A DNA stretch of 64,000 bases. It comes from Yponomeuta sedellus. Its lineage: Eukaryota > Arthropoda > Insecta > Lepidoptera > Yponomeutidae. Shown one piece after another: positions 20,185 through 31,311 of this stretch (the first letter of the stretch is position 1; every line of letters begins with the position of its first letter). Made by a program: the position numbers and the translations under genes. Under the pieces are notes generated by a model, which was not told the DNA's origin, did not search any database, and saw only the letters and a list, made by a program, of their open reading frames with translations. Location of the stretch: contig OW203751.1 in assembly GCA_934045075.1 (NCBI GenBank), positions 2,305,822-2,369,821 on the forward strand. The letters are read 5' to 3'.

Positions 20185-20627
20185 CAGTCTGTTAGCTTTT
20201 AGAATATACCTCGGGCTCTAGATTAAACTTCGGTTTTCGCCGAAAGCACACGAGTGCAATACTATGCTCTGATTTCGAAATTAAGGGCGAGATAAATAGT
20301 CGTTGCTTAGCCCAAGTCCGTACTCAAGCTTCCCTAAGCATTACTTCAGGCTAACTTAGCTAAGTATCAAAGTAGACGTTTGCTTAGCTAAGCATGTTCT
20401 TAGGCCAATGATAAGAATTAGTCCGGGTTTCGCGACTTAGAGAGTGCCAAAGTACTGTCTATGATAGACAAATCGATTCTTAAGCTAGTGCTTTCGCTAA
20501 GACTCGTTCTTAGAAGCGACTATTTATCTCGCCCTAAGTGTCATACTAGTTCCGATATTTCTATTACAAGAATATATCCGATTCTATCCGATAGTAGCCG
20601 AGGTATATTCTAAAACCTATCAGACTG
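20185..20627. mobile_element. Tc1/mariner-type MITE (family E) containing a nested element
   Basis: Ends CAGTCTGTTAGCTTTTAGAA and, inverted, CTAAAACCTATCAGACTG, flanked by TA at 20183 and 20628. The 250-bp insertion at 20285-20534 accounts for its extra length over the 189-bp copy at 46112-46300. Confidence 0.85.
20285..20534. mobile_element. Harbinger-type MITE nested in family E
   Basis: Ends GGGCGAGATAAATAGTCG and CGACTATTTATCTCGCCC. TAA is duplicated at 20282-20284 and 20535-20537. The uninterrupted site is visible in the 46112 copy (GACACTTAATTTCGAAAT on the opposite strand). Confidence 0.85.
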
Positions 20628-20659
20628 TAATGAAGTGGTTTGTAATACAGCCTTAATAT

Positions 20660-20830
20660 GTCTCACTGTAGGGCACGGGCCTTCTCTCAGAGAGAGGTGG
20701 GCTTAATGGCCACGCGTGCCCGCCGCGGAGTGGCAATTTCAAGCGCTGAGGTATGTGAACACCGCAGACACTCAGGTTTCCTCACGACGTTTTTCTTCGC
20801 CGTGAGCGAGTGGTATTGCTACTATAACCC
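20660..20830 (-). mobile_element. SINE family J, 3' part
   Basis: GGGCACGGGCCTTCTCTCAG, CCACGCGTGCCCGCCGCGG and CAGGTTTCCTCACGACG in the order expected for a minus-strand copy. The tRNA-like head is absent. Confidence 0.6.
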
Positions 20831-20917
20831 ACTATTTGGGCTGGCAAAGGTTAATACATCCTTCATGGGGCATTGTATACGCTTCTATAATAAAATCCCT
20901 GAAGATATAGGTATTAG

Positions 20918-21235
20918 GCTTGCCTGAAACGCGGTTCTAAAAAATATGTAAAGTACACTTTGTGCCAAAAGGGCTACTATAGCATAAAGGATTATTTAGA
21001 TGACGACGATGTCTGGAATAAAAGCCAGTACAATGCATGAGTTCTATGTTTTAAAATAATCATGTAAACTCTGTTAATTAAGGACTTTGAAAACGACTAA
21101 GTTTGGAGTTCCTTTGTCCATTTTTTCTCGAAAATGATCTAGATTTTGAAATGGACACCTAGTGTGAATTGTAACGTTTATAAAGCCGCAGCTTCTGCAC
21201 TACTTTGAATAAAACCTTTCCATTTTATTTCATGT
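20918..21235 (+). repeat. Family C repeat
   Basis: Starts TGCCTGAAACGCGGTTCTAA, contains GATGACGACGATGTCTGGAA and GCCGCAGCTTCTGCACTACT, and ends AATAAAACCTTTCC. Best uninterrupted copy in the window, about 318 bp. Confidence 0.65.
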
Positions 21236-21273
21236 CATAACTTCACAAACGTAGGTAGGTACATAAATAAATA

Positions 21274-21527
21274 AATAAAATAAATAAATAAATATTCATG
21301 GACATATAACACAGATCTCGTTAGCCCTATACTAAGTACAACTAAATGACTTGTGTTATAGGTGCTAACTCGACGATAGATTTAATACAATAAATACATA
21401 GATAACATCCAGGACCCGAGACAAACTAGAAAAGTTCGTTTCCTAGTTTGACCCGACCGGGGATCAAACCCGAGACCTTTGGTTTTACAGTCAGCGTGCC
21501 AAACCGCTGCGCCACCGAGGCCGTCTT
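21274..21527 (-). mobile_element. tRNA-derived SINE family H
   Basis: On the minus strand: GGCCTCGGTGGCGCAGCGGT head, loop CTGTAAAAC, B box GGTTTGATCCC, then CTAGGAAACGAACTTTTCTA, TAGGGCTAACGAG and an AAATAAATA-type tail. Copies at 59040 (-) and 62421 (+). Confidence 0.75.
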
Positions 21528-21683
21528 ATAACATAACTTAGAAAACAAAGTCATCGGTACTACGTGCCGGAGTTCGGTAGCAGCATCTACCTGCTTCATC
21601 ATCATCACCATCACCGATAAGACCGCCAATTGTATAACATTACTTAGATTTAAGATATCATGGTTCTATATTTTTTTTCTTTT

Positions 21684-21843
21684 CCGTCCGTCCGTCCGTC
21701 CGTCCGTCCGTCCATCCATCCATCCATCCATCCATCCATCCATCCATCCATCCATCCATCCATCCATCCATCCATCCATCCATCCATCCATCCATCCATC
21801 CATCCATCCATCCATCCATCCATCCATCCATCCATCCATCCAT
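21684..21843. repeat. (CCGT)n-(CCAT)n microsatellite
   Basis: About seven CCGT units pass without a break into about 33 CCAT units. All reading frames through it are low-complexity artefacts. Confidence 0.97.
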
Positions 21844-22261
21844 AAGCTCCATCTCAAATATTTGTATGTAAGACATGCCAAAGTAGGTAAACACAAGACG
21901 CTTAGCAACAGTTTCCAGAGCTCTCTGCAACAGCGGGCTTAGTCACACGGTCATAAAGCTTGACCACCCACTAGGGACTCAATCCCGTCGAAGTGCACGT
22001 TAAACCGCCACACCGTCTAGGCCTAGAGCCCCCCGCGCCCCGCGTCCCGCCACACGGTTATAAAGCTGAGCACCCACTGAAGTCTCAATCCGCTCGATGC
22101 TGTCGTTAAATAAATTCCTCGACTCGCCAACTTTCCTCCCCTTTGTGCAGAGTCAGGGAGCGATTAGAAGTGGCACGTAAGTAATGTCACAGTATTGAAA
22201 TGAAAAGGTTATTTGCACACAAAAAGCATGAAAATTATATACATGTATACTTAATCAATTT

Positions 22262-22555
22262 TGATGCTAAAATTTTCGCTAGTACAAAAAGACACAACAC
22301 ACATTATTGACCTAAATCCTGATTAAGTTACATGATTTTTTGTCGGACTGACTGATACTGATTTGCAGTCAGAGACGAGCAACCAACGACGCGAGCTCTG
22401 CCTCTATTGACAATGATTAATCTCTGAGAATTAGAGCGAAACCTGTTCGGACTCTCACTACAAAAAATTAAGTAAGTTGATCTGTATCTAAGTCAATACT
22501 CCTAAAGTGTCCTGTGGCTGTTTGTGGTTACGAAAGTTTTAGTGCGAAAATTGAT
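22262..22555. mobile_element. Fold-back MITE family F, diverged copy
   Basis: Ends TGCTAAAATTTTCGCTAGTA and GTTACGAAAGTTTTAGTGCG. Internal GACGAGCAACCAACGACGCG and GAGCGAAACCTGTTCGGACT match the family, with many substitutions. Confidence 0.6.
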
Positions 22556-22566
22556 TGATTGATTTT

Positions 22567-22629
22567 TATAGTGATGATAAAGGAAAAAAATGATGTCTTT
22601 CATTATTTTTTTCCTTTATCATCACTATA
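22567..22629. repeat. Near-perfect 63-nt hairpin
   Basis: TATAGTGATGATAAAGGAAA pairs with TTTCCTTTATCATCACTATA. The stem is nearly 29 bp with a loop of a few bases. It could be a fold-back remnant or a precursor-like hairpin; the loop is short for a microRNA precursor. Confidence 0.6.
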
Positions 22630-23842
22630 TGCAGGATATTTTATATGCAAATGGTGCCTACAATTTTTATAACAGAGGGTAACGTTATCCTGTTTGTTAA
22701 TTCAAGATTTTGAATCCCGGAACGCAGGCTAAGAGAAGTTTCATGCTAATTGGTCGAGTTACAAAACTTTTACGTACTAGGTATATCAGAGGGTAATCTA
22801 AAAAAATGTTGATTTGTTCAAGAGACTGATATTAGTAGCGTAACAAGTTTTTACCTTACTAATCAGTAGGGTTAAAACTTAGGAACTAGGAATTATGCCG
22901 CTGAATGCGACGATAATTAATGCGGTGGCTATTAATTTAGCGAAGCGATGGTTTATATAATTTTAAGAACATTACAATGTTGTCGTTTAATTTCTTTCAA
23001 AATATTTTAATAAAGAGTTATTGCTTTGCTGATATCTAATACTCTAGGTCCAAGAGCACTACAAATAGCTTTTGTCATCTGATACAGTCTTTAAATTTTC
23101 TCTCTCTTTTTTATTTCGGTTTCCACCTCTCTCCATCATTCTCTCGCTCTCCAGAATTTATCTGATAGAAGCATAGTTGTAGTAAGAATGTTGTAAAAGA
23201 AGCCAACGAGATGACATTTATGGTTATTGAAAATATAACGTAAATAATTTTGCCGCCTCTAACCCCTCAGCAAGCTCTACAAAAATCGCGCCCGTCCAGG
23301 CACCCAACAATTATTTAACGTCAGACGCAAGCAGCGGCAAGATTGCGCGGGAACAGAGCCCTGCAGCGGCCATGTTGAAAAATTTCAAATTTCAAACGTT
23401 GTGTTGCTAGTTGGTTGCTACGGACTTGTTTTCTTTTTTGCTGGTAGCGATGGAATGTTTTTGCTGGCCAGTTTGAAATGTGTTTTTGTTTTGTTTGTGT
23501 AGTTAGAAGTTAGGTTTCCTAACATTCAGCCAATTAAAAGTCTAGTAATGCCGTTACGTGGTTACAAATACGCTACGAATCTACTACGGTGCTACGCCGT
23601 AGCGTGTAGCCATCTTCTGTTTTCAAGACTGTATTTTTTGGTAACGTTAATGCAATAACTTAGACGGAACTCACTAGAATTGGGTTATATCGAAACAATT
23701 TTGTCAGAGCCATGGTGGCTGGCTGCATTTTATATTTATCGTTTTGTCAAAGTTTTTCCTTGGGGGCACCACCCCAATAATAATAAAAACTGCAATTACT
23801 TTTCAAAATATTGAAGAAAAAAATATACAGAGTAGGAAGTAG
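22630..23842. other. Unique-looking intronic sequence
   Basis: About 1.2 kb with no repeat family recognised, including a moderately GC-rich stretch at 23280-23370. No coding signal. A candidate place for conserved regulatory sequence. Confidence 0.35.
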
Positions 23843-23919
23843 TATTACACTCGTGTGCTTTCGGCGAAAACCGAAGCCTACTCTAGAGCCCGAGGTATAT
23901 TCTAAAAGCTAACGGACTG
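23843..23919. mobile_element. Family E MITE, right half only
   Basis: CGAAGCCTACTCTAGAGCCC through TATATTCTAAAAGCTAACGG to ACTG, followed by TA. The left arm is missing. Confidence 0.65.
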
Positions 23920-24125
23920 TAATATATTTAATCAACAAAATTCAAATAGCAACTCCACGCCAGCCGCTGTCTCCGAACATTCGGCAGAACAATGCGATCC
24001 AGAGATCCGGCAAAAGATATAATTATTAGAGGGTTATCATCATTCCCTTTGCCCGCTATCCGATTGCTGTGGGGTTAGTTAATTAATTTTATAACGTATT
24101 GTTGGCTGAGTATTGATGGGAGATA

Positions 24126-24475
24126 GCGGTGGTAGCTCAGTGGGTAGAACCTTGGACTGGCAAGCGAGAGCCCCAGGTTCGATCCCGAGTGCGGGCATAC
24201 CAATGACTTTCAATAATTTCAAAGTTACGTACATTTGCGAATTTGTAGTCGCAATACCACACGGTAATCGTGAAGGAAAACATCGTGAGGAAACCCGCGG
24301 CTTGGTTGGCTCCGCACGTATTGACTAGTCTTTCCTGTGGGCTTGGCCGACTAAGCTGTCAGGATGATATAGGTGCTGGGCAAGCCTACACCATCTATAA
24401 AACTATGTCTCAGGCACTACAGCGTCGGAGTGGTCCCTTCACCCATCTAGTGTGAGTAAAGATACCACTGGAAGC
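24126..24475 (+). mobile_element. tRNA-derived SINE family I
   Basis: Head GCGGTGGTAGCTCAGTGGGT (A-box-like), B box GGTTCGATCCC, then CATACCAATGACTTT, GTGAAGGAAAACATCGTGAG and TGGGCAAGCCTACACCATCT. About 350 bp; the best copy of this family here. Confidence 0.75.
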
Positions 24476-24547
24476 TGTACAAATCATCTCATTAAGTAGA
24501 TGCACAAGGCCAATATTATTTATTGATGGGAGATAGGGACAGCGTTT

Positions 24548-24630
24548 GTATTAAAAAATTCTTTATTGCACAAAAAAGGAGGTTTGTACAAAGACGAGCT
24601 TAATACTAATAAGCATTTTCTTCCAGCTAA
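24548..24630 (-). repeat. LINE 3'-end fragment
   Basis: TTCTTTATTGCACAAAAAAG to TTTCTTCCAGCTAACC, the reverse of the family at 7406. Confidence 0.5.
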
Positions 24631-24771
24631 CCTTAGTTTATGTGGATAATGGAAGAGGGGAGTGCCATAAAATATTTATTGCGAAGAGTATACCTACTTA
24701 TATATGTATTTATGAAATATAAAAATATATGTTCCTATATATACATAATATAATTAATTGATATACCAAAT

Positions 24772-25018
24772 TCTGTGTGGTGTCGGCCTAGAGAATAGCA
24801 CCAACCCAATTCTTCCCGTGGGCGTCGTAAAAGACGACTAAGGGACGCAAACCGGGGGGTGGGCAGCAGCGCCCCCTGCAATACAATTCCACCGAACTGC
24901 GATCCCCAACCCGCACGACCAGCGTGGGGATTATGGGCATCACCCCCTATGATGGCACAACGGGGCGCTCTTTAGGGGAGGGCTATGTCCAGCAGTGGAC
25001 TAGTATAGCCTGACGATG
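24772..25018 (+). mobile_element. Short RTE-tailed non-autonomous retroposon
   Basis: TGTGTGGTGTCGGCCTAGAG to GTCCAGCAGTGGACTAGTAT, ending CCTGACGATGAC. Same family as 4821-5097 and 62128-62369. Confidence 0.8.
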
Positions 25019-25198
25019 ACCATATACCAAATACATGAACATAAAATACACACTATATTATATACGAGTACAACTACATAAAATTTACCTATTGCTTATT
25101 ACTCTGAAGTGTGAAGTAGTATCAATAAATATTCAAATGAAATCAAATCAAAAGTGTATTAATAAAATAATCTTATGACTTTTCTAAATAATCTTATG

Positions 25199-25290
25199 AA
25201 AAAGTGCCACTAGCGGTAGTCCGAGGATAAATAAATAAGATAATAATATCTTATTTATTTATCCTCGGACTACCGCTAGTGGCACTTTTT
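25199..25290. repeat. 92-bp near-perfect palindrome at a 5S SINE edge
   Basis: AAAAAGTGCCACTAGCGGTA is mirrored by TACCGCTAGTGGCACTTTTT. The arms are 46 bp with a single mismatch near the centre (ATAATAAT). The right arm is genuine SINE sequence; the left is its inverted duplicate. Confidence 0.9.
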
Positions 25291-25545
25291 CCGAGCGCTT
25301 CCTCGCTTCAAAAGGCACGCTAAGCCGTTGGTGTTGGCTGTCATGTAATGGCAGCCGTTAAGCCATGTCAGAGGCCTTATGGGCCGCTTGATAACTTCTG
25401 ACAGTAAGACCCGCCATTGTCTTGCAATCCTATACCAACCCGGACTTGGCCCCCGTGGTGGAGTATGGCCTAACCTTCCTGCGATGCAGAAAGAGATCGG
25501 TGCTCCAGCAGTGGGGACACACAAGGGTTGATATCGACATCGATT
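25265..25545 (+). mobile_element. 5S-rRNA-derived SINE, 5'-truncated
   Basis: From CTCGGACTACCGCTAGTGGC through GGTGGAGTATGGCCTAACC to CAAGGGTTGATATCGA. The 5S-like head is missing and is replaced by the palindrome. Confidence 0.75.
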
Positions 25546-25726
25546 TCTGATTTCGATACTTTTCGACAGTTGTTACTAAAAGTTCGTATTGGCATGTGCA
25601 ACACCCTGTTTTTAGAAAGACAGAATAGAATAGAAGTATATTTATTTACGAACACAATACTAAAAATTAACATACAAAAACGGACTAATAACAAAGAAAT
25701 TAAATACGAACACATGTAAAAACCAT

Positions 25727-26025
25727 CATTGGGGGTTAATGCCCATAATCCCCACGCTGGGCATGCGGGTTGGGGATCGCAGATTGGTGGCATTGTACTG
25801 CAGGGGGCGCTGCTGCCCACCCCCCGGTTTGTGTCCCTTAGTCGCCTTTTACGACACCCGCGGGAAGAATTTGGGTTGGTGCTATTCTTTAAGCCGACAC
25901 CACACAGCAAGTTATGAGCATTAACCCCCAATGATGGTATAAGACAGGGCGCTATGATCATCATTAGGGGAGGGCTATGTCCAGCAGTGGACTAAATAAT
26001 ATAGCCTGAAGAAGAAGAAGAAGAC
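25727..26025. mobile_element. RTE-tailed retroposons, inverted pair
   Basis: A minus copy without tail (25727 to about 25912) abuts a plus-strand tail fragment (about 25925-26025, GGGCTATGTCCAGCAGTGGA, then GAAGAAGAAGAAG). The motif ATTAACCCCCAATGATGG appears in both orientations. Confidence 0.7.
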
Positions 26026-26261
26026 ATGTAAAAACAATATAGAAACAAATATATGTAAAATATTAAAATAAAAACAACAGTAATAAACATCAAGAACAGT
26101 TATTTGGTTTTCTTTCTTATTGCTATTGAGCCCCTAAAGTGGACTCGAATTTTATTAGTATGTATATTTTATTACCTACCCACAACTCTGGTATTCTATC
26201 GAGACGTAGCGGTTAGTTGGATTCGCGGAGATTAAAAGGACAAAGGACACGAACAGATATT

Positions 26262-26495
26262 TAAAAACCTATTTAGAGGCTAAAAATTTCACCCATGCCG
26301 GGATTCGAACCCGCAACCTCTGGCTATCCGTACCAGCGCTCTACCAATTGAGCCAATGGGCGACTCACGGCATCAGTGAAATTTCGAACCTCTTTACAAT
26401 ATTCTCTGTATTACGTACAGGCAGCGACATCTGACTTAAGCAAATTGCATTACTTACAGCCCCGACTACCTACTTTGCAGTTAGGTTTAACGAAC
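26262..26495 (-). mobile_element. Family A tRNA-bearing repeat
   Basis: AAACCTATTTAGAGGCTAAA to TTTGCAGTTAGGTTTAACG. Nearly identical to 19508-19740, so recently inserted or gene-converted. Confidence 0.8.
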
Positions 26496-26934
26496 AGATA
26501 TATTTTTTACACTATGTATTACAATTTTAATAACATCCAAAATAAAATAAACTCTTCGCACAACAATAGCAAGCGGCTAAATTGTTTAGAGCCGTTTAGT
26601 CATCTATTGAAATAAATCTCCGAAAGAAAGGGGGTGACCCGATATTTGAGCATGTTTGTTTATTGTTATCAAAAGACGCCCTGCGAAACCACACTTGACA
26701 CAAATTTTATACACAAACTAGCTGTACCTGTGACTTTGCTTGTATAAGATTTTGATTAAAATTGATTGTGTCAATGTTAGAGCAGTTAATTATCTTCGTG
26801 AAGTGGTATTTCTTACGCGCATTGCGATTAGACCAGTTGATATAGCTCTGTAAAGTAGTTACGGAGTTACTGAGTCTCTCTCTCTCTCTGAGAGAAGGCA
26901 TGTGTCCTACATTGGGACGTTAATAAAAGCTTTA

Positions 26935-27178
26935 GCCTGTGCAAACCTCTTACACCATTTTTATATTTTTTTCTGTCTATAATTTTCAAAATTTTAAATT
27001 ACGTCACCCATTTTTGTGATTTCCCTCATTTTTAGCATTACTACTTAACATCTTGAATATACCTGACTATTTTTACCTGCTAATTCCGTTTTTATCCAGT
27101 TTTTTGTTTTTATTATGAATAAAATAAATAAATCATAGTATAAATAAATCACAAGGTTGAAGTCGTTTCAGTTTTTAC
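26935..27178 (+). mobile_element. LTR-D copy, uninterrupted
   Basis: GTGCAAACCTCTTACACC, TTTCCCTCATTTTTAGCATT, TTTTACCTGCTAATTCCG, GAAGTCGTTTCAG. The 5' TGTAACG and 3' CA ends are eroded. Confidence 0.55.
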
Positions 27179-27559
27179 ATGCTAACAGACTAAACGCTTC
27201 GTTCAATCACATGGCTGAATGAACCTTAGTCATATAATTGGATTCCGCCACCTAATGAATGTCCTAGGCAATTGAATGGACGGGTAGTTTAACTATTCAC
27301 CGGCGACGTAATTATATGCCTCTGCATAAAAAAAATGTTGGTTGGTAAGCGCAATAATTGAGAACGGATTGTACTTTTTTGTAATATTCTGATTCTGAAA
27401 GATTAGAAAATTCGGATAAAACACAGATGGAAAAGATTGATAACACGTTCATCACCTGCCATCGCCAATCCACGGTGGGCACGCGCGGTGACTGAGCCCG
27501 CTCTCTCTCTCTCTCAGAGAGAGACCCTGCAATGGGATGTATAAAGGGTATTTATACTA

Positions 27560-28105
27560 AAGGAAGGCCAATGAGACGATATAAAGAATGTAAACAAAGT
27601 TTCAGGGCTTCTAAACATTTTTATTTGAGTAAATTATAGTTATATACAAATTTCGGATTCCCTATTCTAGTCGCTGTCATCTGTATTAGTCAAACATGAT
27701 TCACCGGAAGAGTCCTAGGCTGTCTAGAGCCGCCAGGCTCTGATTTCGTAATTAAAACCAACAACTAATTACAATAACAGCAAAAATCAACAAGAAACTA
27801 ACAGTAACGGATTAAATAAAAACAATAAACTTAGTAAATACGGAAACGAAAAAATACGTATCACTTCGAACGCAATCTAAACAGGAATGAACTATTATTC
27901 ACAAAATTGCGGATGACCCCAAATGTTGACAACTGCCGTACTGAAGGATTTCCTGTAGAAATACGCAACGACAGCTGTCGTCGATCAAATGACGCCATTA
28001 CCGCATACGTGTGACAAGGACAGATAATAATCGCCGACTATCGTAATGTAACATAATAACGGTCCGTTTGTTTACATTCTTTATCTCGTCTCATTAGCCT
28101 TCCTT
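27560..28105. mobile_element. Tc1/mariner-type MITE (family M), 546 bp
   Basis: Left end AAGGAAGGCCAATGAGACGA and right end TCGTCTCATTAGCCTTCCTT are inverted repeats of about 35 bp reaching TTTGTTTACATTCTTTAT, with TA outside both. Internally it shares ATCACTTCGAACGCAATCTA and CAACGACAGCTGTCGTCGA with the copy at 40832-41319. Confidence 0.8.
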
Positions 28106-28124
28106 TACTATCACTCATGCATGG

Positions 28125-28380
28125 CTGCAAGTGATAAAAATTACTTCAGCCAGATGTCGCTGCCTGTAAGTGCTCTGTAAGTAATACAGGGAGTATTGTA
28201 AAGAGGTTCCAAATTTCACTGATGCCGGTCGTTGCCCATTTTAGCTCAGTTGGAAGAGCTCTGGCACGGTTAGGCAGAGGTCGCGGGTACGAGTCCCGGC
28301 TTGGGTGGAATGTTTAGCCTCTAAATAGGTTTTTAAAATTGTCCTTAGCACGGTTTAGTGCAATAAAAAGAATATACTAC
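28125..28380 (+). mobile_element. Family A tRNA-bearing repeat
   Basis: From ATTACTTCAGCCAGATGTCG through TTAGCTCAGTTGGAAGAGCT and GGTACGAGTCCCGG to CACGGTTTAGTGCAATAAAA. A diverged, older copy. Confidence 0.7.
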
Positions 28381-28444
28381 TTATACTATTATGTCCACTA
28401 TGTTATTGGCTGGGTTGTTTTATTATAAATAAATAACATTTACA

Positions 28445-28780
28445 TTTACGGAACCGGCGTGCGTGCATGCAACGACTTATGAACGTTGATGAAGCGAAGG
28501 TGATCTGTCAGGATCGTGGCAAGTGGCAGTCCCTGATCTCTGCCTACCCCTCTGGGATACAGGTGTGAGGTTATGTATGTATGTATATGAAATTTACATA
28601 CAGGCACATACATTGCTTCTGGCCTCACACTAGGATACCCTGTGTCGTGGGAACCAGAAACAACGACATCATAAACATTTAAACATCCAAAACCTAGGGT
28701 TTTTTTTATCCCCAGCCGGGATTCGAACCCGGGACCTCTTGCATGGGAGTTAGACGCGCCACCGCTACGCCACAGAGGTA
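28445..28780. mobile_element. Family L repeat followed by SINE G
   Basis: 28445-28580 (+) has GATCTGTCAGGATCGTGGCA and CTCTGGGATACAGGTGTGAG with a TATGTATG tail, as at 60486. 28595-28780 (-) is a SINE G with GGATACCCTGTGTCGTGGGA and reversed B box GGATTCGAACCCGGGACC. Confidence 0.65.
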
Positions 28781-28784
28781 TTAT

Positions 28785-29655
28785 ATGGGTGTTGGTCAGA
28801 CTTTACTGTTTCACCTGTTGTGATTGAATAATCTAGGTATTTCCCTAACATCTAAAATGTCGCCATAAGTGAAAACCTTTTAATGACTCTCTGCTTCTAT
28901 ATTGTACAATGTACCTTGTATTCTGTCATTATTGTCGATGGTTTTGTTAAAAATCAGTAAATAAATAAATAAATATATATAGATAGTCTTTTAAAAATGA
29001 CGTCCATAGCCGCTTAATAAAATGACAAACTAACAAACCTATTACATGTCATATTTATAAGGATCTACATTGCATGCAAATATTGAGACACGAATTTGAA
29101 TGGCACTATGTATTTAAAAGTAAAAAACGCCAACTGTCAATCAAACCGCAGAAGTTCGCCGAAAAACAAACAAAGCTCGCGGGTTCGAAATTCAAAATGT
29201 AAATAAATAAAAATGAATGCAAATAAATTTCGAAATTGGAACGCCGGGAATGTAAACATGGCGGACGGTTTTGAATATTCATATCGAAAATGAATATTTC
29301 ACATTTGGGCTTCGCGTCCGAAAATCAGATTCATTGGCGGGCGGCGTATTTAGTCTCTATTTATTGGTCCTAGGGTTTGCGTCAACAGAGGAGATAAACA
29401 TAAGTAACATAGTCTACTATTTTACATATGTTTAGATGCTAATCTACAGGACGGACATAAATATAGATAGATAAATAGAGATAGAGAACACTTTATAGTA
29501 CATAAAAATGGAAATTACACAGATATTTCTTAACCTATGAGTACAGACGGCGGCCGTATCACTAAAAGTGATCTCTTCCAGACAACCTTTGGATGAACAT
29601 TTACAGAGTATTTATTGATAACTTATCAAGCGTTACATGTCATACATCTTACGTA
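28785..29655. other. Mostly unique intronic sequence
   Basis: Contains a LINE-tail-like stretch at 29480-29590. A distinctive block at 29100-29340 includes AACATGGCGGACGG and the mirrored ATATTCATATCGAAAATGAA. No coding frame. Confidence 0.35.
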
Positions 29656-29659
29656 TGAC

Positions 29660-30152
29660 ATCATACGTTCCGGGTTCGAGTCCCGGCTGGGAACCAAAAA
29701 AAACCCCCTAGGTCTTGGATTTTTACATGTTTGTGATGTCGTTGTTTCTGGTTCCCACGACACAGGGTATCCTAGTGTGGGGCCAGAAGCAATGTATGTG
29801 CCAGTATGTAATATGTTATTATTATAATAATAATAATAACATAACATAACATTTACATACTTCCCACGACACAGGGTATCCTAGTGTGGGGCCAGAAGCA
29901 ATGTATGTGCCAGTATGTAATATGTTATTATTATAATAATAATAATAACATAACATAACATTTACATACTGGCACATACATTGCTTCTGGCCCCACACTA
30001 GGATACCCTGTGTCGTGGGAACCAGAAACAACGACATCACAAACATGTAAACATCCAAGACCTGGGTTTTTTTTTTTGTTCCCAGCCGGGATTCGAACCC
30101 GGGACCTCTTGCACGGTAGGCAGACGCGCTACCGTTACGCCACAGAGGTCGT
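29660..30152. mobile_element. SINE G cluster with tandem and inverted copies
   Basis: A plus copy without A box (29660-29815), a duplicated body segment (about 29860-29935) and a full minus copy (about 29940-30152). (ATA)-rich tails TTATTATTATAATAATAATA sit between them. The repeated tail plus GTATCCTAGTGTGGGGCCAG block suggests local duplication after insertion. Confidence 0.75.
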
Positions 30153-30154
30153 CT

Positions 30155-30729
30155 ATTCTAATAATATTTAATGTCTATGTACAAAAAATACATTATATAG
30201 TATTAAAAAAATATATGTAAAAAATACGATATTCAATTATCATTTTTTTTGTTGCATTTATTCTTATATACATTTACATAATTATTATTTACATTTACAT
30301 TGACTGACTGAACTTGAATAATATATTAGAGAAGATAAGATAAGATAAGAATATTCTTTATTGTATACCGGAAAATTGATACAGAACAGCAGATACAGAA
30401 GATCTGTACCTTGGATGTGGATAATTTTAATTTTAAGTATATATTAACGCTACAATCCTGGCAGGGTCACCATGTGGTATCAGGAGATGGACGTAGGTAG
30501 AGAATAGAAATCACATCTTAGTTGTAGTGTGACCTCGTATATTGTATGAAGTGAACTTAAATAACATTGTGCATTTGCTTATATTCTATGTTAAGTGCTG
30601 GCTAAACATAAAGTGCAAGTTATTGTAATAATTAGGCTACACGCCTACTACAATAGAAAACGATAATTTCAAAGGTTCCTATATAAATACATGCCTCAAT
30701 AACAGTTTGAATAAATAAAATTATCAACT
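30155..30729. other. Non-coding with a LINE-tail fragment
   Basis: AGATAAGATAAGAATATTCT at about 30333-30360 is a retroelement 3' end on the minus strand. The rest is unrecognised. Confidence 0.35.
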
Positions 30730-31036
30730 GAGTGCTTAGTGCGAGTTTTTTAACTACTCGATCGCGTTAACGTAAACTCATATTTCTATGGCATCGAGGA
30801 AGCGCCACCTAGCGACAAGTATGGAAATTAAAATTGCTGAGTGCGAGTTGTAATGGTTTACGTTGAGAAGTGAACACGTTTACCAGCCAAAATACGAATA
30901 AACGCGAGTGCGAGTTGTACTGTGACAGCGTTTTGCCAGTTCGAACGCTTAACTTACTCATACTCACTACTCAATGCTCGATTAACGCGGTAGTAAAGTT
31001 ATTCGATTGGATCTGTCAAACACGCACTAAGCACTC
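30730..31036. mobile_element. MITE candidate, about 307 bp
   Basis: Left end GAGTGCTTAGTGCGAG and right end CGCACTAAGCACTC are inverted. Inner segments AACTACTCGATCGCGTTAAC and CTCGATTAACGCGGTAGT also pair. Target duplication not resolved. Confidence 0.6.
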
Positions 31037-31154
31037 TGATACATACAAATAATTTACATAAATAAAAAAAAGAAATATATAAATACATAAATAATTAACA
31101 AAATATACGCATTCAAAGGACTTAAGTAGAACACAACATATTTGTCTCTTATTT

Positions 31155-31246
31155 TTTATACAATTTTTATTTTTAATGCACTAACCCGTGCTAAGGACAA
31201 TTTTAAAAACCTATTTATAGGCTAAAAATTCCACCTCTTATTTTTT
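31155..31246 (-). mobile_element. Family A repeat, tail fragment
   Basis: TTTTTATTTTTAATGCACTA through AACCTATTTATAGGCTAAAA to TTCCACC. Confidence 0.6.
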
Positions 31247-31311
31247 GTCATAGTATTTATGTTCTCGAATCTGTATGTGATAAATAACCATTTTTTCAAT
31301 TTCAATTTTAA

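Noticed and set aside
21650..21930. Long overlapping frames of repeated MDGW or IHPS residues
   Set aside because: They are translations of the CCAT microsatellite in every frame, not genes.
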